Source: Spinacia oleracea
Taxonomy: Eukaryota > Streptophyta > Magnoliopsida > Caryophyllales > Amaranthaceae
Direction of reading: 5' to 3'
Length of the DNA stretch: 64,000 nt
Assembly (NCBI RefSeq): GCF_020520425.1
Contig: NC_079487.1
Span: 134,128,385-134,192,384 of the forward strand
Both the position numbers and the translations under genes were made by a program. Below the pieces are notes generated by a model. That model saw nothing but the letters and a program-made list of their open reading frames with translations, was not told the origin of the DNA and ran no database searches. Below, in pieces: positions 22,640 through 35,542 of the stretch. Position 1 is the stretch's first letter. Each line of letters opens with the position of its first letter.

Positions 22640-24374
22640 AATAGTTAAAGAACGTCTATCGTGCGTCCGCAACTTGATAAGGTTAATAAGTACTCCGTAC
22701 TACGTAGCATATTATATAAGAAATCTAATCATTAAGTAATATAAGTCGTTACTATATGAAAAAGGTGACCATCTTTTTCTAAAAATCATAATACAAAATA
22801 GAATATAGTTTCATATATTCGATTAGAAGAGTAGCTAGATAGCACTAATGAGTTCCACTTTGCATGGTTTGCTGCTCGTATGAAAGGTCGTACGATCAGT
22901 CAAATATGTATTTGAAAATAATTCAATAATCTTCAATGAAGGATTGGCATGTTCTGCCCATGTGCCCCTTCGAGTGTGTGTTATAATCCTTATCCCATTG
23001 TCGAGTCTGGATTCTCTAGAGTTTTAATAAAACTTTACAAGGTAGAGTTGTATCTAAACCATACATTTTAAAATCAATGGCTCATATTGATGAGAAAAAA
23101 TAGGAGGAATTTTGGAAAGATAATATATGAACCATTGATTTTTTCATTCAATGGTTGAGATGTTCAAACTCTACCTTGTAAATTTATTTTAGAACTCTAG
23201 AGGATCCAAAACCCCCATTGTCTTATGGGAAAATCCTAAGCAACTTTTGTCCATGGTCACAAAAAAAAAATTATAATTCGCTGAGTCAAAAACGAATCCA
23301 CAATAGAAAAGATTTTGATAAAATAAAGCCCATATAATTTCTACGTAGTATTATAAAATTAATTGGTAATCGATGGAGTAGTCTTGTAGCTGTAGAAATT
23401 GGTCATCCTACTTTTATTTATCCAATGTGGAATAACTAATTATCCAACGCAACTCATCACATATTAATTTAATTATTTCTTAATTGTTCTAATGTTAAGA
23501 AGTCTTAGATTGCCATTTTGAGGGAGTACTATCGGTACAACCGTGCAATGTGACATCCAATTAACGACAAGTGTACTCCCATCTTAGAGAGTCGTTTCAA
23601 GAGTAACTTGTACTACGTACGTAGTAATATTTTTTCGACCGAAAAATGCGGATAATATTTTTGGATAGGTGTATAAGCATAGGAATGTTAAATTGGGTCA
23701 ATTACGGATCTAGAAATTGTACTAAGTGGTGTCATTATTATCAAATTACTGAAAAGTTAACTAATTTATGTGCATTTTAATATGAATTAATCGAAAATTA
23801 ACTAAAATTATGCAAAGTTTTTCTGCCAAGTGGGGTCAAGTGACACCACTCAGCACAACACATGAGATCCGCCAATAAATCGGGTATAAATCGATTACGA
23901 TTCGGTATAATCGATTTAGATATAATCAGATAATGTTTTATGCGGGGTCAATATGCTCATGCGGATTAAATGTTAATTTTTTTGTATAATCGCTCCCTAC
24001 CGACAATCGCTCTCATGCATGGTACAAGTATACTGTAGTGTAGTGGTGTTTCAGTCCATGTCAAATTGTCAATGCAAAAGAACTCTTTACAGCAATATTA
24101 TGCAAATTAATAATGTAACGGTAATGTTCATAGCTTGTGACTTGTGTGGCAATGAGGAAGCATAAATAGGGCCCACAAGTAGCCATTAATTGTACTTAAA
24201 AGTTCATTTTGTACAATGTAGCTAGGCCCAAGTTATAACCCCAGATATACTGTTCTTTTTAACTTTGGCTAATAAATCGTAGGTCGATGGATCCAAAAAT
24301 TTCATATGTGCTATATACTTTGAATAAAATTTAAATCATTTATAATATCCACGTATTTCATTGAAGTGTGTGAG
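22640..24374. other. AT-rich intergenic region with MITEs
   Basis: No gene supported. 23009-23206 is a MITE with inverted arms of about 40 bp (GGATTCTCTAGAGTT and AACTCTAGAGGATCC, with the shared inner word ACAAGGTAGAGTT). 23880-24000 shares CAGATAATGTTTT and TGCGGGGTCA with 44600-44680, an unnamed dispersed repeat. Confidence 0.5.
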
Positions 24375-27300
24375 TAGGGATGTGTTAGAAGTATAACTCC
24401 GTGATTTGTTATTCATTGACTTGGAGTATATATACATATTACAAGGCAAGTATTCTGATTGAATATTTGCAGAATCAATCACGTTAATTTAGTCGTGATT
24501 GATTGACTGATTATTCTAATTTATTCTCTAATTATAGCCTATACATAATTAGATGATTACACAATATATGCTTTACATAATTAGAAGATTACATATTCTA
24601 TTACACCCCCTCAGTTGAAGCGGGAGGTTGTCGTACGCTGAGACTGTCCCTAAAATCATCAAATAATACGCGCGGAAGCCCTTTCGTGAAAATGTCAGCT
24701 ATCTGATAACGGGAAGGGACATGTAAGACACGAACATGACCGCGTGCAACTTTCTCACGTACAAAATGAATGTCCATCTCAATGTGTTTAGTGCGTTGGT
24801 GTTGTACCGGATTACCCGAAAGATAAATCGCACTAATGTTGTCACAATATACCAATGTAGCTTTCTGAACTGGACAATGTAGCTCTAATAGTAAGTTTCG
24901 GATCCAACATGACTCCGAAACAACATTGGCAACACCCCGATACTCGGCTTCGGCGCTGGACCGCGACAGTGTGGGCTGTCGTTTGGAGGACCAAGAAATT
25001 AAGTTGTCACCCAGAAAAACACAATATCCGGATGTAGATCGTCTTGTGTCGGGGCACCCACCCCAATCAGCATCAGTGTATGAGACCAGACTTGAAATAG
25101 AAGAGGGGTACAAATGTAAGCCAAAGGATAGAGTCCCCTGGATGTAACGGACAATGCGTTTCAGTGCAAGCATGTGGCCCTCTCGTGGGTCGTGCATATG
25201 AAGGCAAATTTGCTGAACAGCGTAAGAGATGTCCGGACGGGTAAAAGTAAGATATTGCAATGCACCGGCCAAGCTACGAAAATGGGATGGATCTGCAACA
25301 GGAGAGCCGGAATCCGCCCCCAATTTTGCCTTGGTGTCGACTGGAGTTGCAGATGGGCGACAAGAAGACATATTTGCCCGCTCAATAATTTCTGCCGCAT
25401 ATTTTCGCTGAGATAGAAATAGGCCACCTGCATGACGAGTGACAGCAATTCCCAAAAAATAACTCAGAGGACCTAAGTCCTTCATGGCAAATTCTGAACT
25501 GAGAAGAGACATAATGGACTGCTTTAGAGATTCAGATGAGGCAGTCAAAATAATGTCATCCACATATAACAACAAATAAGCCATGTCGTTTCCACGACGA
25601 AAAATAAACAATGAGTTATCCGAAGTACTATGTGAGAAGCCAATTGTGGAAACAAAATCAGCAAAACGTTTATACCAAGCTCGTGGAGCTTGCTTGAGCC
25701 CATATAAAGACTTCTTTAGTAAGCACACATAATCCGGATGGGTTGGGTCACGGAACCCAAGTGGTTGATGCATATAGACCGTTTCCTGTAGCTCTCCATG
25801 TAAAAATGCATTCTTGACATCCAACTGATGGATATGCCACTTTTTGGATAAAGCAATACTAAGAACGATCCGAATAGTAGCCGGTTTGACCACCGGACTG
25901 AAAGTTTCTCCACAATCAATACCAACCTGTTGAGACCTGCCATCACCAACAAGACGAGCTTTATGTCGCTCAAAATCACCATTAGACTTTTCTTTGTGAG
26001 AGAAAATCCACATACAACGAATAATATTAACATTAGAGGGACGAGGCACCAACTCCCACGTCTTATTTTTAATTAGAGCATCAAATTCATCAACCATGGC
26101 CATTTTCCAATTCGGGTCGGATAAAGCAGTTACTGGGTTACGAGGAAGAGGGGACTTGGTAACCGAAGTGTGGAGATTAAAAAGTTTCTTAGGCTTGAAA
26201 ATGCCATGTTGGGCTCTAGTGGTCATTTGAGGGGAGACATGGGGAGGTTGGGCCTGCTGTCTAGGAGAATCCCTAGAGGTATGTTGGGCCTCGGGAGTTG
26301 GGCCGCTGCATGTAGGGGATAGGACAGGGGAGTGATTGGGAGAGTTAGATGGTGATGAAACTCGTGGGTGGGCTCGCTGTTGTGTACCAAGTGGAGTGGA
26401 CTGGGCCGTTGGTGAGGGCGGTCCAGTCTGGTCAATAGGAGAGGGATGACCAACAGGGTGTTGCGGGGTTTGGGCAAGGGGATTGGGTTGGGCCGGCGAA
26501 CGACCAAGCTGGGTAGGTAATTGGAGGCCCACAGCTGATTGAACAGTCCCGTGGGCACCCAAAGACCTATTCTGCCCTGTCATGGGTTCACTCGGCACAT
26601 GAATGGGCTGAGATGCGTGGGCCTGCACAGCTAGAGGAGACAAGCCATCAGTTATGAAATCATAATCACTAGGTTTAGGAGTGTGTGCACTTGCAAATGG
26701 AAACGTATTTTCATCAAAAATCACGTGCCTGCTAATAATTATTTTATTATTTGATAAGTCGTAACACTTATAACCACGGTGATTAGTGGGATATCCTAAG
26801 AAAACACAAGGTGTAGAGCGGGCCTGTAATTTATTAATGGATGTGGAGGAGAAGAGTGGATAGCACAAGCACCCGAATACCCTAAGATGGGAATAAGATG
26901 GATCTTTATTATAAAGAATTTTGACCGGGGATTGATATGCCAATAACTTATTCGGAAGTATGTTAAGGAGATAGGTTGCCATTTGCAATGCGTGATGCCA
27001 AAATGAGGGAGGTAAAGATGCATGAATGAGAAGGGTGCGTATGATATTATTGATGGTACGTATTTTGCGTTCGGCTTTTCCGTTTTGAGGTGAAGTATGA
27101 GGACAGGACAACCGAAAAGACATACCATTTAATTCACAGAATTTTTTGAAAGGACCATTAATGTATTCCCTCCCATTATCACATTGTAAATTTTTAATTT
27201 CTCGTTCAAATTGAGTTCGTATGTATGCCCGAAATTCCATAAATTTAGCAAACACATGGGATTTATTAGAAATTGGAAATGTCCACAGAAATTTTGAAAA

Positions 27301-29950
27301 ATCATCAATGACAAGCATATAATAACGATGGCCTGATGAACTCAATATAGGAGAGGTCCAAAGATCACTGTGAATAATATCAAATGGCAAACTAGTAGAA
27401 GAATTAGATGCATCAAAAGGCAATCGAATATGTTTTCCCAGCACACATGAATGACAAACATAATTAGAAAGAGGTTTATTACATGGAATAAACTTATTTT
27501 TGCATAAAGACGATAAAATAGGGGCACCCGGATGGCCTAATCGGTCATGCCATAAGGTAGGTGAGATAGCAGCAAAAGCGGATGGTGAAATGGCTTGAGT
27601 TTTGAGAGAGGAGGGGATGGGATAGAGGTCGCCTTTGCTATCACATCTCATGAGATGCGTCCCCGTCTTGTAGTCCTTCACAGAAAACCCAAAAGGATCA
27701 AATTCAACAGAAACAGAGTTATCATTAGTAAATTTACGGACGGAAATCAAGTTTTTGATAAGATTAGGAGCATGGAGAACATTACGTAAGGACAAGGGTT
27801 GATGGGGAGAGGAAAGGGATGTATCACCATAACCACGAATCGGAATTGAATGGCCATTACCAACAATTATATTACGTTTAGTGCTCAAATTAAAATAAGA
27901 CGAGAGAGTACCTTGATTAGACGTCATGTGGGAAGTGGCACCGGTGTCCATGTACCAATTAGGATCGGGTTGGTGAAGAGACATAGTGTGCATTGCATGA
28001 TCGATGTCCGTTGGGCAATAAGAAGGCCCTGCCGCAGTGAAAGCCTGTGCTGGCCTTGGGCCAAGAATACCAGCCTGCTGATTAGCTGGGCCTGATGGAC
28101 GAGCCCAATGGTTGGTTGGATATGGGCATGGAGGGGCCCAATGTTGCATCCATGGAAAGAAGAGTTGTTGTGGCTGAGCCCAACCTTGTTGCTGTGGCTG
28201 GTTGGGCGTCCCACCGTGGCCACCGTGGCCACCACCACGGACACCGCCTCCCTTGCCACGACCACCATGCCCACGGTGGTCTGAATTTCCGCGACCGCCA
28301 CCACGGCCACCTCCCTTTTTCCCCCTGTAATTGTTGCGATTCCCACGGCCACCGTGGTAATTATTGTTACCATTATCACGGTGGTCATGGGTATCATTTG
28401 TGGCAGCCACCATCGCGGAGGCCTCGATGGCGGCACTAGCGTTTAAAGTATCTTCTTCCAATAACAACATAGAACGAGCAACAGGAAATAAAGGAAGAGG
28501 ATCTTTGTGCTGAATTTGAGATGCAACATTACGATACTCACCCGGGAGACCGGCGACAAGGCGGAGGACCATGCGGTGGTTGGATACCGGGGCGCCAACG
28601 TTGGCTAGTTGATCAGCAAGCATTTTGAGTTGCTGACAGTAGGCCGTGGCATTAGGGAAGTCGGCCATAGCAATCGTCGAGAACTTATGCTCCAAGTGAA
28701 CCGCTCGCGAGTTTTTGTTGTTTTGGAAGAGTTCTCGCAAACGATCCCATGCTTCTTGTGCAGTGGAACCAGGCTCAATGATAGTGTGAAGGAGGTCGTT
28801 AGAAATCGTCCCGTATATCCATTGGAGAACAATGGCATCAATACGAGACCAGAGAGCCTTGTCCACCGTTGGTGCAGCCGTCGGATCAGTTGGTGGAATG
28901 ATGTGGTCGAGGACGAGGAAAGCCCTAGCATGAATCTGAAATAGTTCAGCCCACGACCCATATTGGGATGATTCGAGCTCCAACATAACGGGAATGAAGG
29001 TTTTGATGTTGCTTACAGTAAGGGCAGGGTGTGTAGAAGGAGGCAAAGGAGTTGGGTCATCGCCAGCCATGGTGTTTGACGGAGCAGAGGAAGAAGACAG
29101 TGGCTACGGCGAGGGCTAGGGCTGCGTGTTTGTGTTTAAACTGCTGATACCATGTTAGAAGTATAACTCCGTGATTTGTTATTCATTGACTTGGAGTATA
29201 TATACATATTACAAGGCAAGTATTCTGATTGAATATTTGCAGAATCAATCACGTTAATTTAGTCGTGATTGATTGACTGATTATTCTAATTTATTCTCTA
29301 ATTATAGCCTATACATAATTAGATGATTACACAATATATGCTTTACATAATTAGAAGATTACATATTCTATTAGGATGTCAGTGGGACGGGTTTCGTGTG
29401 AGACCCGCCTCGCATCCGTCCCAAAAAGTAGATTTGGTGGGTGATGGGACGGGGATGGGTATAAAAATCATATCCGTCATTGGTGATGTGACGGGTGTGG
29501 ATTTTGTGTTGAAACCCGCCCCATCCCCGCCCGGCCCACCCCACACCATCCGCCCCGCCCCATCCCATTCGCCCCGCTTCATACTCGCCATGGGTGATGG
29601 GGTGAGTGTGAATTTATTTGCATGTCTAGGTGATAATATGAATTTAGGTGAGATTTTAAAAAATTTTGTTTGGATTTTTTTTGTTATGACGGATATTTTT
29701 TTTATTATATATAATAAGGTATTTTTGTTTCTAAAGATAACTTTAATTACTTAGTATATAAGGAAAATTGGCAAATGTTTGCTAAATAAGAAAAATTAGA
29801 CGGGTATTGGCACGGATATGGGACGGGGATAAGAAGGGGATGGATACCCAGTTGGGTGGTGCAGCGGGGATGAATTCTAGTTTATACCCATTGAGGCGGG
29901 GATGAAGATGAATTTTGTACCCGCCATAGGTAATGGGGGTGAAAATTTTA
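24375..29950. mobile_element. Older hAT-like GC-rich repeat split by the copia element
   Basis: TAGGGATG at 24375-24382 followed, beyond the copia insertion, by TCAGTGGGACGGG from 29379. The remainder (to about 29950) has repeated GACGGGGATGGG and its complement around an AT-rich centre. The TAGGGATGTCAATGGG type of start is common in plant hAT MITEs. The right end is not clear. Confidence 0.5.
24383..29373 (-). mobile_element. Whole-looking young Ty1/copia LTR retrotransposon
   Basis: Two 221-bp LTRs at 24383-24603 and 29153-29373 look identical by eye, with the 5-bp target duplication GGATG outside each. The element reads on the minus strand. Next to the 5' LTR (right side) is a primer-binding site matching initiator-Met tRNA; a purine tract precedes the 3' LTR. 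A single long Gag-Pol frame fills 24601-29070, with parts in copia order: Gag with a Gly/Arg-rich tail, protease, integrase, reverse transcriptase and RNase H. The Gag start resembles the Ale/Retrofit lineage. It looks whole with no obvious break, and identical LTRs mean a very recent insertion. It lies inside an older GC-rich hAT-like repeat. Confidence 0.95.
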
Positions 29951-32329
29951 GGTAGGAGTGTTAAGAACATGAACCCTGAGACTCCTGGAGTAATTCTCTA
30001 AATAGGTTCTTCGAAAGAGACTGAAAAGCTCTTTTAAAGAAGCTATCAATGTCGAGTATTTTTTTAAGAAGGTTCTTGATATTGTCTTGTACAAAGATAA
30101 TGGTTGAAAGCTAGTGATGAGGTCTCATCAGTATTCATCCTCTAAAATATAACCTCGGGTATATGTTGTTTTTTTCTAACATCGGGCGATAAATAATAGG
30201 ATTTTTTTCTAATTTGTGGGGTGCAAATGTGAAATGTACATAAGACTATTTTATTTTAAATGAGATGATTTTGTCTTGTTTTGCTAGTTGAAATTGCATG
30301 TATTGATTAAAGAGGTGTTCATTCATTCTCTCTTCTCCTTTTCTATTTTGTGTAACCGTGTGTGTTTTGTTTCCGCATAGAGGTGATCCATGTTGCTCGA
30401 GCCCAAATACTAAGGCCCAACCACTCTTCACCTTATTTTTATTATTTAGTGGATTAGATCAGATCATATCATAAACCAGACTTATCGGCTAAGCTAGTTT
30501 ATGCATAAACCAATACATCGTTATTACATCATAATATTGACTACCGGTATCGTTTGTGGTTTAGAGAAATCAATCATACGCAAATTAGTAAAGTTGTTAA
30601 TATTGTGATGGTTTTAACCTTTATAGTGTATAGAATATTCAAGAATATACTTAAACCTAAACTTATCGAGTATTAGGCGGCTAACGATAATGGATTATTA
30701 CACAAATTTATATAAGTCAGACTGATGTATACGAGTAACTTCTACCAAATAATTACTCAATGTGATCAAATAGTTTATTCTGCTATTATTAATTAAAATT
30801 TTCACTAAAATAGTTATATTTCTAATCTACTATGATACTCCGTAGTTATGTTTTGCAATGCTAACATTGATGATTTTACATATATAATGGTTTCATAGAA
30901 AACATATTGCATTTTTCTTGTTGCAACCGAGTCTAGGGAACCGTCTAGAACATGCTTATTAATTGCACATTTGCACATATCATCTAACAAGGATGTTACT
31001 AGAATCTTGAATGTGTAGACACTTCTCATGAGAAAAGGTAGGGGAAGTTCTAGACGTACGTACAAGCAAGGAGGCATATAAATAAGACATGAACGAGGTT
31101 TGATTGTCAATGCATAGAAGGAGTAAATTAAATCATAGCCCTTAATTCCCAAACACTCTAATACAAACTCCACGTAATGAGATCGAAGTCAGTTAGAAAA
31201 GATGAATCATAATCATGAATCTCCCCAATACTTCGTTTTGCTTTTCATTATTCATACCTTTCAAAATTTTAAACGTTTACAAAAAGCGTAACACAAGTCA
31301 TGTTGTATCCAAATATATCAGTGAGCATAACGTGACTTCGGAATCTAAAAATTCGTTCAATCAACCCTTGTGTTAGGAAAAACATTATATTGGATAAATA
31401 ATTTCAGTTGTGAATATCTAAAGTATTATGAAATCTGTAAGCCATCTTAAAATTAAAAACGCAAGTTGATCGATAAGCTTGCAGATTATTTATATGACCA
31501 TTTGACGTCAACAACTTGCCCAAATAATTATGGATGAAAGGAGGTTTATTCTTCTTGGGGTTTTGGCCAATGTATAAAGCAGTACATGCTCCCGGTGAAA
31601 TGTAAATATCAAAATCTAAAAGATGTGAATACGAGTACAATGCAAACGAGACTGAGGGTGAAAACGAGGTTTCCCGTTTGAAATACAATGGAACTATGGA
31701 AGGGTCAATCTGACATGAACTCCAATTTATTTTATAGTTTCGAGGGTTTTAGGTAGAGTTACCAAATCCGTCGCGTCGAATATAAAGGGGTTGGAAAACT
31801 TCAACTAAGACAAGTTTAGATCAGTCTTATGATCATGTAAGTCACCCCATCAATTCAATCTAATGAAGCACTGAGAATTACATTCAATTATTCAAACATA
31901 CAATTTCATAACCGTGTTCACTAATTTCACGACTGATTAAAACCGACTTTTACTAATCCGAACTAATGATTAAAGAGGACAGGCAGTACCAGTGAAGAAA
32001 ACAGAGGTATGACAAAAACTCAAGGTGTACTAAACTGACATAAAAATCAGTAATTTTTAACGCCTTAAGCAACAACCGAGTTTCATGCATGTTTTAACTT
32101 TGAGCAAACTTAAGTTCTTTTTTCTTTTTTTTTCTATGTACAGAAAAGTGGTGCTGAACTCTACACACTAAGATTACATAAGACTATTTTATTTTAAATG
32201 AGATGATTTTGTCTTGTTTTGCAAATTGATATTGCATGTACTACGTATTGATAAAGAGGTGTTCATTCATTCTCTCTTCTCCCTTTCTACTAACCGTGTG
32301 TTTGTCCACATAGAGGTAGGGGAGAGTAC

Positions 32330-32694
32330 TAAAGATGGTTGTGGGCCGGGCCGGGTCAGGCTTCGGGGCGAGGGCCTAACCAGGCCGGGCCCACATTGTA
32401 GCGTGCCGGGTCAGGTCAGGCCGAAAGGTTCAAAACAAGGCACGTGCCCGGCCCGAGCCCATGGGCTTTCGTGTCGAGCCGGGCCGACCCGTCGTGCAGT
32501 AGGCTAATAAATTTTGCGTGCTTTGTCGTGCCGGGTTGAGTCGTGCTTTTTTCAAAAAATTAACGCCCAGGCCTGTCCCATGGCCCGTGACTTCGTCCCC
32601 GTGTTGGGTCGGACTTTTTTCGTGCTCGGGTTGGGCCGGGATTTTTTTCGTGCCGGGTCGAGCTTTGGGCCGGCCCGATCCACAACCATCTTTA
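32330..32694. mobile_element. GC-rich hAT element, copy 2
   Basis: Ends TAAAGATGGTTGTGG and CCACAACCATCTTTA are near-perfect inverted repeats; the interior is GGCCGGGCC and CGTGCCGGGT repeats. Same family as 1762-2107. The 8-bp flanks agree at only 4 of 8 positions, so the target duplication is not clear here. Confidence 0.75.
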
Positions 32695-32848
32695 GGGGTG
32701 ACCATAGGACGGGGTACCTAAACCGATAATATTATCGGATCGGGTAACCAATAACCAATAATGCTAAAATTGATATCCATGAACCGAACCGTTAAGTTCG
32801 GGTTCCCTTACTTCGGGTACCCAAACTTTCGGATCGGATACCGGGTAC

Positions 32849-33217
32849 TGAAGATGGTTATGGCTGGGCCGACCCGAAACCCGATCCGACACGAAAAATG
32901 CCCGACCCGACACGAGCACGAAGTCGTGGGCCATGGGTCCGGCCTGTGCCTTATTTTTTGGAAAAAGCACGACAAGGCACGGCACGACTCGACCCGACAC
33001 GACAAAGCACGCTAAATTTAGTAAAATTAGTTTTAGGCACGACGGGCCGGCCTGGCCCGACACGAAAGTTCGTGGGCCTGGGCCCTATTTTTAGCTTTTC
33101 GGCCCTGCCCGGCACGGCACGAGACAACGTTGGCCTGGCGTGGGCCCAACCCGGTTAGGCCCACGACTCGTGTGCTCTGCCTAAAGCCCGACCCGGCCCG
33201 GCCCACGGCCATCTTTA
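32849..33217. mobile_element. GC-rich hAT element, copy 3, nested
   Basis: Ends TGAAGATGGTTATGG and GGCCATCTTTA with the perfect 8-bp duplication CCGGGTAC at 32841-32848 and 33218-33225. It is inserted into the larger TCGGGTACCC-rich element around it. Confidence 0.85.
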
Positions 33218-33628
33218 CCGGGTACCCGTTATGATATCCAATTAGAAAAACTAGACATTATAACTAGATTTTTGCAATATCATTCAACATTAAATACCAA
33301 AATTAGCACATGATTTTGACTACATTACTAATGATGTTGTAATTTACTCAAATTATACATTGATTGTTAACATTTAGAATTTGAGCTCTTAGGAAAAAAT
33401 ATTTAAATTGAGAAAGACTTAAAAAAGTGTTTATCGGATCGTTATCGGGTACCCGTTATTTATAAAACGATATCCTTAACCATATCAAACACCCGAATTT
33501 CGGTTCGGGTACCCAAACCAATAACCATATCGGTTCAGGTACCCACTTTTTTGGATCGGATACAGGATCGGGTTTTGGGATTTTGGTTTTCCGGAAAGTT
33601 TTACTAAGTCCTACATAGAGGTGATCCA

Positions 33629-34148
33629 TAGACCTGTCAAACGGGTCGGTCGGGTGGGGTTGTAAAAAATTATATTCGGGTTCGGGTTAAGTTGGGTCGG
33701 TCACATTCGGGTTCAGGTTTAGAAATGCTTGTTCAAGACCCATAACTTTCGGGTTCGGGTCGACCCAACGGGTTGAGACAATTTAAAACGCGCATTGTAA
33801 TTTCATTAATTTAGGTAATAAATTTATAAAATATGGGCACAAATTAACGATCTTACCTACGCAAGTTTATATTTATTCAAATTCAACCATAAAATGGCTT
33901 ATAATTCAAATTAAAATCATATTACACACAACAATAGTAAAAAAAAAACATGTTTATTATGCTTAAATTTTCACTTAATCTCATTTATTACTATAAGATT
34001 TTCAATCGGTCGGGTCAAAAACAGGTTCGGTCGGGTTTTGACCTATTACTTTTTGGGTTGCTCGAGTTCGGATAAAATCGGATTACGGATCACAAAGTCT
34101 TGTTCAAGACCCTGTATTTTCGGATCGGATCGATTTTTGACAGGTCTA
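33629..34148. mobile_element. hAT MITE of GGTCGGGT type
   Basis: Ends TAGACCTGTCAAA and TTTGACAGGTCTA, perfect inverted repeats, with the 8-bp duplication GTGATCCA at 33621-33628 and 34149-34156. The interior begins and ends with CGGGTCGGTCGGG-like words around an AT-rich centre. Unit 1 retains the empty site at about 30383-30390. Confidence 0.9.
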
Positions 34149-35249
34149 GTGATCCATGTTGTCCGAACCCAAATACTAAGGCTCATATTCTCTTTACCTT
34201 ATCCTTATTATTTATTAGATATTTGGATCAGATTAACCCAGACTAATTAGCTAAGCTAGTGTATGCATAGACTAATACATCATTGAATGTAGTATTGACT
34301 ACCGATGTCGTTTGTGGTCTAGAGAAGATCGATCATACGCAAACTAGTAAGGTTGTTAATATTTTAAGTGTTTAATTGAGCATTAGGCAGCTAACGATTA
34401 ATTGATTATTAGAAAAACTTATATATGTCGGTGTTAAACTAATTTCTTACCAACCAGTATTTAACGTGATCAAATAGTTTATTATGCTATTATTAATTAA
34501 ACTCTGTACTAAATAGTTATATTTCTAATCAAACACAAAGAAGTTATTATTTTCAATGATGACATCAGCAGTCTTACGTATATGACGGTCTCATAGAAGG
34601 ACATACTGCATTTTCTTGTTGCAACGAGTCTAGGAAACTGTCTAGAGCATGCCTATTAATTGCACATTTGCACATATCACCTAGCAAGGAATGATGTTGC
34701 TAGAATCTTGAATGTGTAGACACTTCTCATGAGAAAAGGTAGGGGAAGTTCTAGACGTACGTTTGAGCAAAGAGGCATATAAATAAGACATGAACGAGCT
34801 TCGATTGTCAAAGCATAAACAGAGTGAATTAAATTATAACCCTTCTTCAAACACTCAAACACAATATAACTCCTAATTAATGAGAAGTCGGTTAGAAACG
34901 ATGAATCATGAATCTCCCTAACACTTCGTAGATGGATTATGCTCATTCGTATATTTGGATACAACATGATTTTAAGTAGGAATACCGTTTGTGTTATGCC
35001 TCTCGTATGATGTGAGCTCGTAACTTCAGAACTTAAAAAATTGTTCAATCAACCCTTATACGTGACCTCCGACGCGTCTAGAACTGCTCATTGTTAATAT
35101 AAAGCTAAATCATTGCAGGTTTTCTCGAAATAAAATTCATGTTCGAGCGAAAACATTAAATTGAGTACATAGTTTCACTTGTACATGTCCAATGTATTTT
35201 GAAATAGGTAAACCATCTTAAAAATTGAAACCGCAAGTTGATCGATACG

Positions 35250-35542
35250 TGATAGAGTATAAACGGTATCGCCTTGAATATACCGGCTTTTCAATTGGTT
35301 GACGTCGTCGCGGTTTAGCACCGCTGCCTCAGAGTAACCTAGTCCGGTATATTAATAATAATTGTCAGATTACGGCGTTGTGCAGTCGCATGCCTATATT
35401 GGTGCACCTCAGCAACACCAGATTGCTTCTTTTTCCGTCTTACCGGCCTGACTAAATAACAGGGTAGACATTAAAGAATTGTGAGATTATTTGGGGTAAA
35501 TTGGAATACCAAACTCCCCAAGATTAGTTTTATACTCTATCA
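35250..35542. mobile_element. Solo LTR (fossil retrotransposon)
   Basis: 293 bp beginning TGATAGAGTATAAA and ending TTTATACTCTATCA, flanked by the 5-bp duplication ATACG. TG...CA ends and a 5-bp duplication fit a solo LTR, probably copia-like. The aligned place in unit 1 (about 31471-31480) is uninterrupted. Confidence 0.75.

Larger units (their letters stand above)
32317..33613. mobile_element. Composite hAT insertion in unit 2
   Basis: Bounded by the 8-bp duplication CATAGAGG (32309-32316 and 33614-33621); the uninterrupted site is seen in unit 1 at 30376-30383. The element begins TAGGGG and ends with the inverse of TAGGAC. It is rich in TCGGGTACCC words and contains two further hAT insertions (32330-32694 and 32849-33217). 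Confidence 0.7.

Noticed and set aside
28095-28439. Plus-strand reading frame inside the copia element
   Set aside because: Antisense shadow of the Gly/Arg-rich Gag tail.
30814-31173. Minus-strand reading frame of 119 codons, with a counterpart at 34677-35048
   Set aside because: The two copies differ by frame-changing differences and share no protein family; they are by-products of the tandem duplication.
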